Assembly (NCBI RefSeq): GCF_000482385.1
Contig: NZ_AXVD01000001.1
Location: forward strand, 186,001 to 250,000
Source of the DNA: Nocardia sp. CNY236
GTDB lineage: Bacteria; Actinomycetota; Actinomycetes; Mycobacteriales; Mycobacteriaceae
Length of the DNA stretch: 64,000 bases
Reading direction: 5' to 3'
Shown: piece after piece, positions 39,940 through 47,123 of the stretch
Layout of the letters: every line of letters starts with the position of its first letter
Numbering within the stretch: the stretch's first letter is position 1
Program-made: the position numbers and the translations under genes
Notes under the pieces: model-generated
Told to the model about the DNA's origin: nothing
Databases searched by the model: none
Seen by the model: only the letters and a program-made list of their open reading frames with translations

Positions 39940-40308
39940 GTGACGATTCCCCACGTATCGTCGGTCACGGTGGAACAGCTACCTACTGATTTCGTCAGCG
40001 TGCCGACGTCGGCCGACACTCCGCGACCGATTCTGCTCGATGTCCGCGAACTCGAGGAGTGGGAACTCGGACATGCGCCGGGTGCGCTCCACATCCCGAT
40101 GGTCGACATACCCCTGCGTATCGACGAGCTGGACTACGACCGGGAGGTGTATGTCGTGTGCCGCCACGGTGGTCGTTCGGTGCGGGTGGTCGAATACCTC
40201 GTGCACATCGGCTACGAGGCCGTCCAGGTCGGTGGCGGCATGGTGGCGTGGCAGCGGGCGGGTCGCCCGCTGGTCGCGGAAGGCGATGTCGAGGCGAAAA
40301 TCTACTGA
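39940..40308 (+). CDS. Rhodanese-like domain protein
   Basis: This 122-residue single rhodanese domain has DVRELEEWELGHAPGALHIP, the active-site loop VCRHGGRS with Cys74, and YEAVQVGGGMVAW. It probably moves sulfane sulfur in the cytoplasm; no partner is evident. GTG 39940 was chosen as the first start near the domain. The 3' end runs into a 16-bp repeat. Confidence 0.9.
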   Translation: MTIPHVSSVTVEQLPTDFVSVPTSADTPRPILLDVRELEEWELGHAPGALHIPMVDIPLRIDELDYDREVYVVCRHGGRSVRVVEYLVHIGYEAVQVGGGMVAWQRAGRPLVAEGDVEAKIY

Positions 40309-40348
40309 CGAGAAGGTCTGCTGACGTGAAGGTCTACTGACGAAAGGA
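40301..40348 (+). repeat. 16-bp tandem repeat, 3 copies, spanning the rhodanese stop
   Basis: TCTACTGACG at 40301, 40317 (one change) and 40333 recurs with exactly 16-bp period, joined by GAGAAGG-like spacers. The first copy contains the TGA stop of the rhodanese gene, so the gene end has been duplicated. The third runs into the ribosome-binding region of the next gene. Confidence 0.8.
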
Positions 40349-40359
40349 CGAGGTGGGCG

Positions 40360-41535
40360 GTGACTACAGTGGTGCAACCGTGTGCGCGCTGCGGCGCGCG
40401 CTGGGCTGTGCGGGCAGCGCCGATGCAATGGTGCCCGCACTGCCACGGCGTACTGCTCTCGCCTGCGCCGGTCGATGCGCCTGCCGATCGCCGCAACTAC
40501 CGCTGGGTGGCGCGCACACCCGGTCGCCGTCCCCGTCGTACCCACCCCGGCTCATCCGCTCGAGCCGACCCGGGGCAGCCGCCGCGATATGTGCGAATGC
40601 CGCGATGGGGTCTACTCGACCCACCCCCGGAACCGATGACCGTCACACGGGGTCGGTTGCGCCGATCGGCGCAGTGGGCTGCCTGGTTGCTTCTGAGTAC
40701 GGCGGGCGTTTTCGTGCTCGCAGCCGCCGCTGAGGTAGTGCGCTACCTGATCGTGCTCCACAATCGAACGCGCCTGATCCATCCCACTGTCCTGTTCGTG
40801 TCGGATGTGTTCGTGATCGGTGCGGGGCTGCTCGCCCTTGCGCTGGCGTTGTCGGCGGCCCTCGCGGTGCTCGGCAGGTTGATCGAGATCAGACGAAGAG
40901 TCTACGCCGAGGCCGAACGGCGCGACCCCCGTTCGCAGTCGGCGCTCGCGTTCGGTTGCTTGGTGCCGGTGGTCAATCTGTTGTGGCCCAGGATCTTTCT
41001 CGCCGAGGTCGCGGCGCTGCGCGATGATCCGCGCGCGCGGCGGGCGCTGCGGATCTGGTGGGTGGGGTGGCTGTTCGGTGGCGCAGTCACCCTGGTCGGA
41101 TTGCTGTGGCGCAGCGCAGATTCGGTGCAGGCGAAAGCAGACGGGGTGCTGTTCACGGCATTTGCCGACATGGTGGCAGCGGCGGTCGCGCTGCTCACCT
41201 TGTGGACCCTGTGGACGATCGAGGGGCGGGACCTGCGCGGGGGCATCCGGACCGGCCGTCGGCTCCTGATCGCGGTCGATACTGTCACGCCGGTGATCGA
41301 GCCGGTCCATCCGGCCGGTCGCGACCGCGCCGTCACCTCCGACCACGCTGCGGGCTCGTCCGATGATGCTGCCACCTCGGATCACGCTGCCACCTCGGAT
41401 CACGCTGCCACCTCCGACCACGCTGCCGGCCCGTCCGATGATGCTGCCACCTCGAACCACGCGGAGGACGAGCCCACGCCTGCCGCGGACAGCAGCGCGG
41501 TGGTCCGCGGGCAGGAGGAGGTCATGGCCAAATGA
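40360..41535 (+). CDS. DUF4328 membrane protein with N-terminal zinc-ribbon
   Basis: This 391-residue protein starts at GTG 40360. The N-terminus has two CxxC pairs (CARCGARW and WCPHCHG), a probable zinc ribbon. After a basic linker come about six membrane helices of the DUF4328 type (SALAFGCLVPVVNLLWPRIF, ALRIWWVGWLFGGAVTLVG). The C-terminal tail repeats TSDHAA/SDDAA units (about residues 328-368). It overlaps the glycerophosphodiesterase gene by 4 bp (ATGA). The pair matches M. tuberculosis Rv3843c-Rv3842c (glpQ1). Function unknown. Confidence 0.85.
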   Translation: MTTVVQPCARCGARWAVRAAPMQWCPHCHGVLLSPAPVDAPADRRNYRWVARTPGRRPRRTHPGSSARADPGQPPRYVRMPRWGLLDPPPEPMTVTRGRLRRSAQWAAWLLLSTAGVFVLAAAAEVVRYLIVLHNRTRLIHPTVLFVSDVFVIGAGLLALALALSAALAVLGRLIEIRRRVYAEAERRDPRSQSALAFGCLVPVVNLLWPRIFLAEVAALRDDPRARRALRIWWVGWLFGGAVTLVGLLWRSADSVQAKADGVLFTAFADMVAAAVALLTLWTLWTIEGRDLRGGIRTGRRLLIAVDTVTPVIEPVHPAGRDRAVTSDHAAGSSDDAATSDHAATSDHAATSDHAAGPSDDAATSNHAEDEPTPAADSSAVVRGQEEVMAK

Positions 41536-42299
41536 ACCAGGGCAATCGCGCGCCATTCGTCGTTGCGCACCGAGGCGCCTCGGCCGCACAACCCGAGCAC
41601 ACGCTTGCCGCGTACGAACTGGCACTCGATGAAGGCGCCGATGGGGTCGAATGTGATGTTCGGTTGACCAAGGACGGCCATCTGGTCTGTGTGCACGATC
41701 GCACCGTCGACCGGACGTCGTCCGGTAGCGGGCTCGTGAGCGAGATGACGCTCGAGGAGTTGAAGGCACTCGATTTCGGCGGTGACGGCCCACCTGCCTC
41801 GATTCTGACCCTCGGTGAACTCATCACAATGGTCTTGGATCGGCGCAGCAGGCCGACCAAACTGTTCATCGAGACCAAGCATCCGGTCCGATACGGGGCA
41901 CTGGTGGAGAGCAAGCTGCTCGCCGAACTACAGCGATTCGGTATCGCCACCCCAGCCTCGGCCGATCACTCTCGTGCGGTGGTGATGTCGTTCGCCGCCA
42001 CCGCGGTCTGGCGCATTCGCCGCGCCGCGCCGCTGTTGCCCACTGTGCTGCTCGGTGAATCGTCGCGCTATCTCGGTGGGTCCGCTGCGACGACAGTGGG
42101 TGCCACCGCAGTCGGCCCTTCGGTGAAGACCCTGCGGGAGCACCCCGAACTGGTCGACAAGGCCGCCGCTGCCGGACGAGCCACCTATTGTTGGACCGTC
42201 GACGACCCCGACGACGTCCACCTGTGCGCCGACCTCGGTGTCAGTTGGATCGCCACCAATCATCCGGGGCGCACCAAGTCGCTGCTCGGTGTGGACTGA
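41532..42299 (+). CDS. glpQ1: Glycerophosphodiester phosphodiesterase
   Basis: This 255-residue enzyme of the GDPD family has AHRGASAAQPEHTLAAYELA (catalytic His13 and Glu), GVECDVRLTKDGHLVCVHD (metal-binding Asp and second His), LFIETKHP, and the C-terminal VDDPDDVHLCADLGVSWIAT. It hydrolyses glycerophosphodiesters to glycerol-3-phosphate and an alcohol. No signal peptide is seen. The symbol is given by analogy with the same position in M. tuberculosis. Translation is coupled to the DUF4328 gene. Confidence 0.95.
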   Translation: MNQGNRAPFVVAHRGASAAQPEHTLAAYELALDEGADGVECDVRLTKDGHLVCVHDRTVDRTSSGSGLVSEMTLEELKALDFGGDGPPASILTLGELITMVLDRRSRPTKLFIETKHPVRYGALVESKLLAELQRFGIATPASADHSRAVVMSFAATAVWRIRRAAPLLPTVLLGESSRYLGGSAATTVGATAVGPSVKTLREHPELVDKAAAAGRATYCWTVDDPDDVHLCADLGVSWIATNHPGRTKSLLGVD

Positions 42300-42402
42300 A
42301 CGGTGCGCTGCCGGCGTCTGTCCGCCACGCGGGCGTGCCCAACCCCCGCAATACTGTGGCGCGCCGGGGCGTGTCGCTGTGCAGCCGGTAAGTTGACCCC
42401 TC

Positions 42403-43326
42403 GTGGGTAAGAAGAGCAAGCGAAACAGTCCCAAGCCCGGAGGAAACCGAGCGCAACGTCTTGCTGAGCGTCGTGCGGCGCTGGAACAGGCCGCTCAGGC
42501 CAGCACTCGTCCGTTCGCGGGTTCGGCCATGGAGTGCGATCTGGTGGCATTACGCGAGTTCGTACCGTCGGCTACCGCGCAGCTGCCGTTGCTCTCGTCG
42601 GTCGGCGCCGATCGCCCGGTGGTGCTGGCCACGGTGTTGCCCGGTGCTGCGGCCGCGTTGGTGCGCACCGGTGACGAGGTCAGCGGCTATGTCGCTGCAC
42701 AGGTACAGTTTTCGGGTCCCGACCCCGCCGCTGAGCTGGCAGCTGCTGTTTTGTGGACCCAGTCCGCCGAGCCCGGAGATTCGTTGCCCGCGGTGGCTTC
42801 CGTAGCAGGCGGCCCGCGGCTGACGGACGTCGTCGATTCTGCGGCACGTTTGGATCTCACTGTGCATGCCGACTTCGACTGGTGGATTCCGGAGGGTGTC
42901 GAGCCCGATCCACAGGTAGCAGCAACCCTCGAGCAGGCCAACCAGGCGATCATGCCGACCGCGCGGCTCGAGTTGGATACGAAATCGACCGACGCGGCCT
43001 GGTGGGTGGATGCGGGGGAGAAAGCGCATATTCGCTGGGTGCGGCCGGAGGACGAGGATGCCCTGATGCTCGCCTTGGCTCGCTTGCACGCAGCCGGTGG
43101 CCTACACCTCGGCGAAGGCTCCCGGTTCGCCGGGTCGTTCCGCACTCATGGCCTGCTCGTCCCGGTATTCGATCTGGATCGTGAGCGCCACCCGGATGAA
43201 TGGATTGCCCCGGCCGTCGAGTTCGATGCTCGGTTGCTGGACGCACTGGTCAGCACTTCGCCGCTGACGGTCGACGAGCGGCGTTCCCGTGATGGCCTGC
43301 GGTCGCGTCAGGTCACCCTCCGCTGA
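42403..43326 (+). CDS. DUF5926 family protein
   Basis: This 307-residue protein starts at GTG 42403. A basic N-terminus (GKKSKRNSPKPGGNRAQRLAERR) precedes a globular domain beginning MECDLVALREFVPSATAQL and ending FRTHGLLVPVFDLDRE. The family is common in actinobacteria and often annotated as related to preprotein translocase SecA or SEC-C because of the basic tail, without experimental support. It is not evidently an enzyme. It is followed by the peptide gene transcription unit. Confidence 0.8.
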   Translation: MGKKSKRNSPKPGGNRAQRLAERRAALEQAAQASTRPFAGSAMECDLVALREFVPSATAQLPLLSSVGADRPVVLATVLPGAAAALVRTGDEVSGYVAAQVQFSGPDPAAELAAAVLWTQSAEPGDSLPAVASVAGGPRLTDVVDSAARLDLTVHADFDWWIPEGVEPDPQVAATLEQANQAIMPTARLELDTKSTDAAWWVDAGEKAHIRWVRPEDEDALMLALARLHAAGGLHLGEGSRFAGSFRTHGLLVPVFDLDRERHPDEWIAPAVEFDARLLDALVSTSPLTVDERRSRDGLRSRQVTLR

Positions 43327-43385
43327 GGGCGCGGAGTTCTCGAAGAATTTTCTGAAAAACCATAGCTTCTGATCGCTGTGTGGGT

Positions 43386-43435
43386 TAGATTCTCTCTACC
43401 ACCAAAGCTGGTGGGAGGTGAGGGAGGCTCTCACC
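43386..43435 (+). promoter_or_regulatory. Promoter/leader hairpins of the small peptide gene
   Basis: A -10-like TAGATT lies at 43386-43391. Two adjacent hairpins follow: CCACC-AAAGCT-GGTGG (43399-43414) and GGTGAG-GGAGGCT-CTCACC (43417-43435), the latter exposing GGAGG in its loop. The start codon lies 26 nt further on. No -35 is convincing. Confidence 0.5.
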
Positions 43436-43460
43436 GGACCGATGAGGAAGTAGGATAGTC

Positions 43461-43526
43461 ATGGATCTCGACCTGGGTGCCATTATCGATCTTATCGAGG
43501 CGCTGAGCAGCATCAGCGCTGATTAG
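43461..43526 (+). CDS. Predicted 21-residue amphipathic peptide
   Basis: The frame runs from ATG 43461 to TAG 43524-43526. It starts MDLDLGAIIDLIEAL and ends in a Ser-rich tail SSISAD. Ile and Leu at positions 5, 8, 9, 12, 15 and 18 form one helical face; Asp and Glu at 4, 10 and 13 form the other, and the net charge is about -5. GGA-containing AGTAGGATAG lies just before the start, two leader hairpins lie upstream and a very strong terminator starts 26 bp after the stop, so a small independent transcript is likely. It has no signal peptide. It resembles in style, not in sequence, the short porin peptides PorA/PorH of corynebacteria. It could be a chance frame inside a small RNA. Confidence 0.5.
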   Translation: MDLDLGAIIDLIEALSSISAD

Positions 43527-43551
43527 CATTCAGCCCTGGAAAACGGCGGTA

Positions 43552-43579
43552 GGCCCAGCTCATGACCATGAGCTGGGCC
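43552..43579. terminator. Strong bidirectional terminator
   Basis: GGCCCAGCTCATG and CATGAGCTGGGCC form a perfect 13-bp stem with only AC between them. It lies 26 bp after the peptide stop and 21 bp beyond the converging ferritin gene stop, so it can end transcription in both directions. Confidence 0.9.
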
Positions 43580-43600
43580 CGCTTTCGACAAAGCCGGATG

Positions 43601-44149
43601 TCAGACGGTTCCGCCGGCCGTGGACGGTGCGCCGGAAGTATCGCTCGGGGCGCTCATTTCCCGGGCAATGAATTCCTCGAGATCGAATAGATTCGACCCA
43701 GCGCGATCGGCAATGGTGAGCAGGGTCGTCATGTGAGCGACCTCTTCGACTTGTTCTTTGAGGAACCACTGCATGAACTGTTCGCCGAGGTAGTCGCCCT
43801 CTTCGCGGGCGGTGCTCGCCAACTGGACGATTTGATCGGTGACCGTCTTCTCATGGGCCAGAGCCAGTGCTATGGGTTCACGCGCATTCTCGAAACGAGA
43901 CTTGGCGGCATCGATGCTGGAGATCTCGACACTGATATCTCGATCCAGGAAGTACTGGACGATCATCATCGCGTGATTGCGTTCTTCGACTGCTTGGGCG
44001 TAGAAGCGTTTGGCCAGCTGCGGCAGGTCCGCATTGTCGAACCACACCGCAATTGCGATGTATTGATGCTCGGCATTGAATTCTAGCCGGATCTGTTCGT
44101 GCAACAGGCGATGAAATTTGCTGCGGGGGGATTCCGGATTGCTGGACAT
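43601..44149 (-). CDS. bfrB: Ferritin (BfrB-like), ferroxidase-competent
   Basis: This 182-residue non-heme ferritin starts at ATG 44149. Ferroxidase residues are Glu23 (RLEFNAEHQY), Glu56 and His59 (VEERNHAMM), with EQFMQWFLKEQVEEVA on helix 3/4. It stores ferric iron in a 24-subunit cage. It resembles M. tuberculosis BfrB (Rv3841), which lies in the same neighbourhood. Upstream is an IdeR-like box arrangement (44193-44220), in line with iron activation of bfrB by IdeR. The ferritin-like paralogue lies 67 bp upstream on the same strand. Confidence 0.95.
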   Translation of the reverse strand: MSSNPESPRSKFHRLLHEQIRLEFNAEHQYIAIAVWFDNADLPQLAKRFYAQAVEERNHAMMIVQYFLDRDISVEISSIDAAKSRFENAREPIALALAHEKTVTDQIVQLASTAREEGDYLGEQFMQWFLKEQVEEVAHMTTLLTIADRAGSNLFDLEEFIAREMSAPSDTSGAPSTAGGTV

Positions 44150-44192
44150 GTGAATTACATTAGCGCTGGTCGCGCCGCGTGTCATCCAAGTG

Positions 44193-44220
44193 TAGCCTTA
44201 TTGAGGCTAGTGTTGCCTAA
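44193..44220 (-). promoter_or_regulatory. Degenerate IdeR-like box(es) upstream of bfrB
   Basis: On the minus strand TTAGGCAACACTAGCCTCA matches the 19-bp iron-box consensus TTAGGTTAGGCTAACCTAA at about 13 positions. An overlapping perfect dyad TAGCCT-N5-AGGCTA (44193-44209) adds a second partial site. The element overlaps the stop codon of the upstream ferritin-like gene. IdeR binds tandem boxes to activate bfrB in M. tuberculosis. Confidence 0.5.
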
Positions 44221-44792
44221 GCAAAAATTCGCTGCCCTGCGGCTTTCGGCGCCGAATTCTCCGAACGCGCCCGCGTGTGCAACTCGCGCGCCACGAACTG
44301 CTCCACATCGAACAATTCTCCGCCGGCGCGGTCGATCACGGTGAGCAGTGTGGTCAGCCCGGCAACGTTGTGGACTTGTTCCTCGAGGAACCACTGAACG
44401 AATCGTTCACCGGGATAGTCCCCGGTCACCCGGGCGGTGCGAACCAAGTCGTCGATCTGTGCACTACAGGTCTGTTCGGTCTGGAGAAGCAGTGCCGCCG
44501 CGGCACGCACGTCGTCGAAGATCGACCGGATCTCGTCCACGCCACCGATCTGTGCCTCGAGGTCTTGATCGAGCAGGTACTGCACGATGCGTAGCGCGTT
44601 GGTGTAGTGCTGGCGCGATCGGGCGTAGGCATAGTCGGCCAGGTGTGGCAACCGAGTCGAGTCGAAATACGCCGCGGCAGCAAGATACTGTTGGGCGGCG
44701 GTGAACCCGTGGCGGATCTGGGCGCGCAGCGAGTCGGGAAACGACTCGGGAGACGACCCGGGATGCGATGCAGTCACATCGGTGTCCGTCAT
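44217..44792 (-). CDS. Ferritin-like paralogue lacking the ferroxidase centre
   Basis: This 191-residue protein aligns along its length with the neighbouring ferritin (FTAAQQYLAAAAYFDSTRLPHLADYAYA, VQYLLDQDLEAQIGGVDEIR, GDYPGERFVQWFLEEQV). The ferroxidase ligands are replaced: Gly29 for Glu23, His62 for Glu56, Asn65 for His59, and EEVA on the later helix becomes HNVA. It may form mixed cages with the active subunit, nucleate iron like an L-chain, or have another function. ATG 44792 was chosen. Together with bfrB it forms a two-gene array. Confidence 0.88.
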   Translation of the reverse strand: MTDTDVTASHPGSSPESFPDSLRAQIRHGFTAAQQYLAAAAYFDSTRLPHLADYAYARSRQHYTNALRIVQYLLDQDLEAQIGGVDEIRSIFDDVRAAAALLLQTEQTCSAQIDDLVRTARVTGDYPGERFVQWFLEEQVHNVAGLTTLLTVIDRAGGELFDVEQFVARELHTRARSENSAPKAAGQRIFA

Positions 44793-44872
44793 GGTATCGA
44801 CGGTACCGCGTCCCTCGGTCCTTCGGGACGGGCGAATGTAGGCACCTGCGGAGGGATCGATACCGGCAGGCG

Positions 44873-45667
44873 TCAAGGCAACCATGAGGCGTGGCCGCGC
44901 AGCACCGTATATCCGATGTAGGCCACCGCGTCGATGAGGGCGTGTGCGAGGACCAGCGGCCACAGTCGGTTCGTACGCTGCCAGTAGCGACCGAAGATCA
45001 CCCCCATCACGAGATTTCCGACTCCACCGCCCAACCCTTGGTAGAGGTGGTAGCTGCCGCGCAACAGCGCCGAGGCCAGCAATGCCGAGTGCGCCGACCA
45101 GCCGAGTGCACGTAGTCGAGTGAGCAAGTAGGCGACCACGATCACCTCTTCGGCCGCGGCATTCGCACATGCAGCCAGGACGAGCACGGGCAGGCGCCAC
45201 CAATGATCGTCCAGGGAGGCCGGCACGATTGTGACGCTGACTCCCAGGGCGTGCGCGCCGAGATACAGAGCCAAACCGGGCACTCCGATGACGCCCGCCA
45301 GTGCCACTGCGGGCACGAGGTCTGTACGCCATCGCAGTCGACTCGCCAGCCCGACCAGCCGTGGTCCGATGCCGCTACGCCACAACAGATACAGTCCCAG
45401 TGCCGCCCATGCGAGCAGGCGCAGGGCTCCCACCAGCTGGAAGAGCAGATCGAGAATGGGTTGCTGGGATCGCGATGGGTTCAGCGCGACGGTTCGGCCC
45501 CCGACTCCTCCAGGGGCGAGAGCACTTTGTATCAGCGAGAGCGCGGCGCTGATCCCGCTGATCCCGAATGTGACGAGCAGTACCACGATGATCTCGAGTT
45601 CGATCGCGCGCCGCTCTCGATCGGTCGGCTGGGCCGTGTTCCGCCCGATACGGGAATCCGCACACAT
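44873..45667 (-). CDS. CPBP-family intramembrane metalloprotease
   Basis: This 264-residue membrane protein has the CPBP/ABI core: ANAAAEEVIVVAYLLTRL (the EExxx(R) motif with a Tyr/Leu where Arg is usual), GSYHLYQGLGGGVGNLVMGVIFG (His in the second motif) and WPLVLAHALIDAVAYIG. Members cleave prenylated or membrane peptides or act in bacteriocin immunity; the substrate is unknown. ATG 45667 has no strong ribosome-binding site, and TTG 45676 is also possible. Confidence 0.85.
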   Translation of the reverse strand: MCADSRIGRNTAQPTDRERRAIELEIIVVLLVTFGISGISAALSLIQSALAPGGVGGRTVALNPSRSQQPILDLLFQLVGALRLLAWAALGLYLLWRSGIGPRLVGLASRLRWRTDLVPAVALAGVIGVPGLALYLGAHALGVSVTIVPASLDDHWWRLPVLVLAACANAAAEEVIVVAYLLTRLRALGWSAHSALLASALLRGSYHLYQGLGGGVGNLVMGVIFGRYWQRTNRLWPLVLAHALIDAVAYIGYTVLRGHASWLP

Positions 45668-45739
45668 AGGGTGCAATCTATTGGCAGCACGGCGGAGTGG
45701 GTGCGCCTTGGGGGTGACCGGTGTGTGCCGGCGAGTCCA

Positions 45740-46495
45740 TCAGATCCGGCGCAGGCCGTTCAGGAACGGACAGCCGGCCAAGATGCGTACTGCCCGGCCG
45801 AGTGCAGCGATATCGTCGGCTGGCTCGTGGAACGGCAGGCGAACGTCATGGTCACCGTCGTGCCGTTCGACCCGCAAGGTGAGCCCGTAGCGGTCGATGG
45901 CCAGAGGGTGCACGACACCGCGCCGTAGGCGCGCCGGCAGGTGCCGCGCCAATCGCTCCACGATGTCGGCGTGATCTGCGCGTATATGGTGCAACCAGGC
46001 AGATTCCAGAGCGCAGAACGGATCCGGCCCTGCCTGCCGCAACTGGTCGCGACCGACCGAATCCGCCCCGGTCGAGTCGGCTACCACCGCGGAGTCGATC
46101 ACCACGCGCAGCAATGTGGCGCCGAATCCGACGTCGAGTAGTCCGCTGTGGGGATTCTCCTTGGCCACCTCGGTAGCGAGAGCGCGCTGGGCCTGCGCGG
46201 GGACAGCGCAGACCGTTCCCCGCAGCCAGACCAGCGTGCGCACCGGCTCGCGTACCGGTAGAGGGGCATGGTCGGTGAGTTCGAGCACGGCGTGCGCACT
46301 GCTCGCGCCGGTAGTCCCAGCAAGGATCGTGGCCATCGACGCGGCCGGCACGGCGACCACCGCGTCCCCACTGCGCCGGAGTTGGTGCACCGACGTCGGG
46401 GTCGGATCGATGCCCGGCATGGCCAGCACCGCATGGTCGGCATGAGCGCAGGCGCTGTGCACCCGTTCAGCGGCTGGCGGGGCCGGACACGACAT
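45740..46495 (-). CDS. DUF2470 domain protein (HugZ-like, iron-regulated)
   Basis: This 251-residue protein starts at ATG 46495 behind GGAGG. The C-terminal DUF2470 domain (LHHIRADHADIVERLARHL through ALGRAVRILAGCPFLNGL) is found with heme-oxygenase-like HugZ proteins. The N-terminal part resembles a split-barrel flavin/heme-binding fold (AVVAVPAASMATIL, LTDHAPLPVREPVRTLVWL). A near-consensus IdeR box lies 23 bp upstream, so it is probably repressed by iron and may act in heme or iron use. M. tuberculosis Rv3839 is the likely counterpart. Confidence 0.88.
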   Translation of the reverse strand: MSCPAPPAAERVHSACAHADHAVLAMPGIDPTPTSVHQLRRSGDAVVAVPAASMATILAGTTGASSAHAVLELTDHAPLPVREPVRTLVWLRGTVCAVPAQAQRALATEVAKENPHSGLLDVGFGATLLRVVIDSAVVADSTGADSVGRDQLRQAGPDPFCALESAWLHHIRADHADIVERLARHLPARLRRGVVHPLAIDRYGLTLRVERHDGDHDVRLPFHEPADDIAALGRAVRILAGCPFLNGLRRI

Positions 46496-46517
46496 ACGAA
46501 CCTCCGTGGGCAAGAAT

Positions 46518-46536
46518 TTAGGTTAACCTAAGCTAA
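46518..46536 (-). promoter_or_regulatory. IdeR (iron) box
   Basis: On the minus strand TTAGCTTAGGTTAACCTAA matches the IdeR consensus TTAGGTTAGGCTAACCTAA at 17 of 19 positions. It lies 23-41 bp upstream of the DUF2470 gene start and could also affect the divergent gene at 46619. Confidence 0.85.
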
Positions 46537-46618
46537 GTTAAAGCCGGCACTTCTGCAAGCGTCGTGGCGACCGAACGGCCTGCCGTGCCCGACGAACGCC
46601 AGTTGCTACCGTGAGGGC

Positions 46619-47032
46619 ATGTTGGAGCGAGCGCGGGCAGTGGAGCCGATCATGGTGGGGTTGCCCATCCCCGCGCGGCGCACGCTGGCGGACGGGTTGG
46701 TCTGCGCCATCGGAACGAGCTCCGCTGCACCGATTCTGGACCTGGATGACTCCGATGCGCAGATCGCCGACTTTCTCGTGCGTGTGGTCCATTCCGACAG
46801 CGGCTTCGTTGCACGAACATCATCGAGCGCCCGTGCGATGGCGATCATGGCCGCCACCGTGGCCGCGCTGTGTGGCGAGGACATCCGCGAGGCGTTGCGC
46901 GCGCCGGACACCTCGTTTCTGCGTTCGCTGAAACCCCCGGCGGTCGAGGCGGTCCGAGCCGTTCTGCGTGCCATCGAGACCGACGACACCGAGCGCATGA
47001 GTGATGCGGTGCACACGCTCGTCGGCACATGA
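46619..47032 (+). CDS. Conserved hypothetical protein, divergent from the iron-regulated DUF2470 gene
   Basis: This 137-residue protein starts at ATG 46619. It is Ala/Asp-rich and mostly helical by composition (ILDLDDSDAQIADFLVRVV, MAIMAATVAALCGEDIREAL, AVEAVRAVLRAIET). It has no signal or membrane segment. The family is not recognised. The gene between DUF2470 and bfrB in M. tuberculosis (Rv3840) has a similar size and place; homology was not tested. The shared intergenic region contains the IdeR box, so iron control is possible. Confidence 0.65.
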   Translation: MLERARAVEPIMVGLPIPARRTLADGLVCAIGTSSAAPILDLDDSDAQIADFLVRVVHSDSGFVARTSSSARAMAIMAATVAALCGEDIREALRAPDTSFLRSLKPPAVEAVRAVLRAIETDDTERMSDAVHTLVGT

Positions 47033-47123
47033 ATACACCCGCCCAGGCGGATGCACCCCGGGTTCTGCACAGCCTTCCCCATCGGTGGGCGACCCAGGCA
47101 ACCGCGCAAGTAATCTCGTAACC

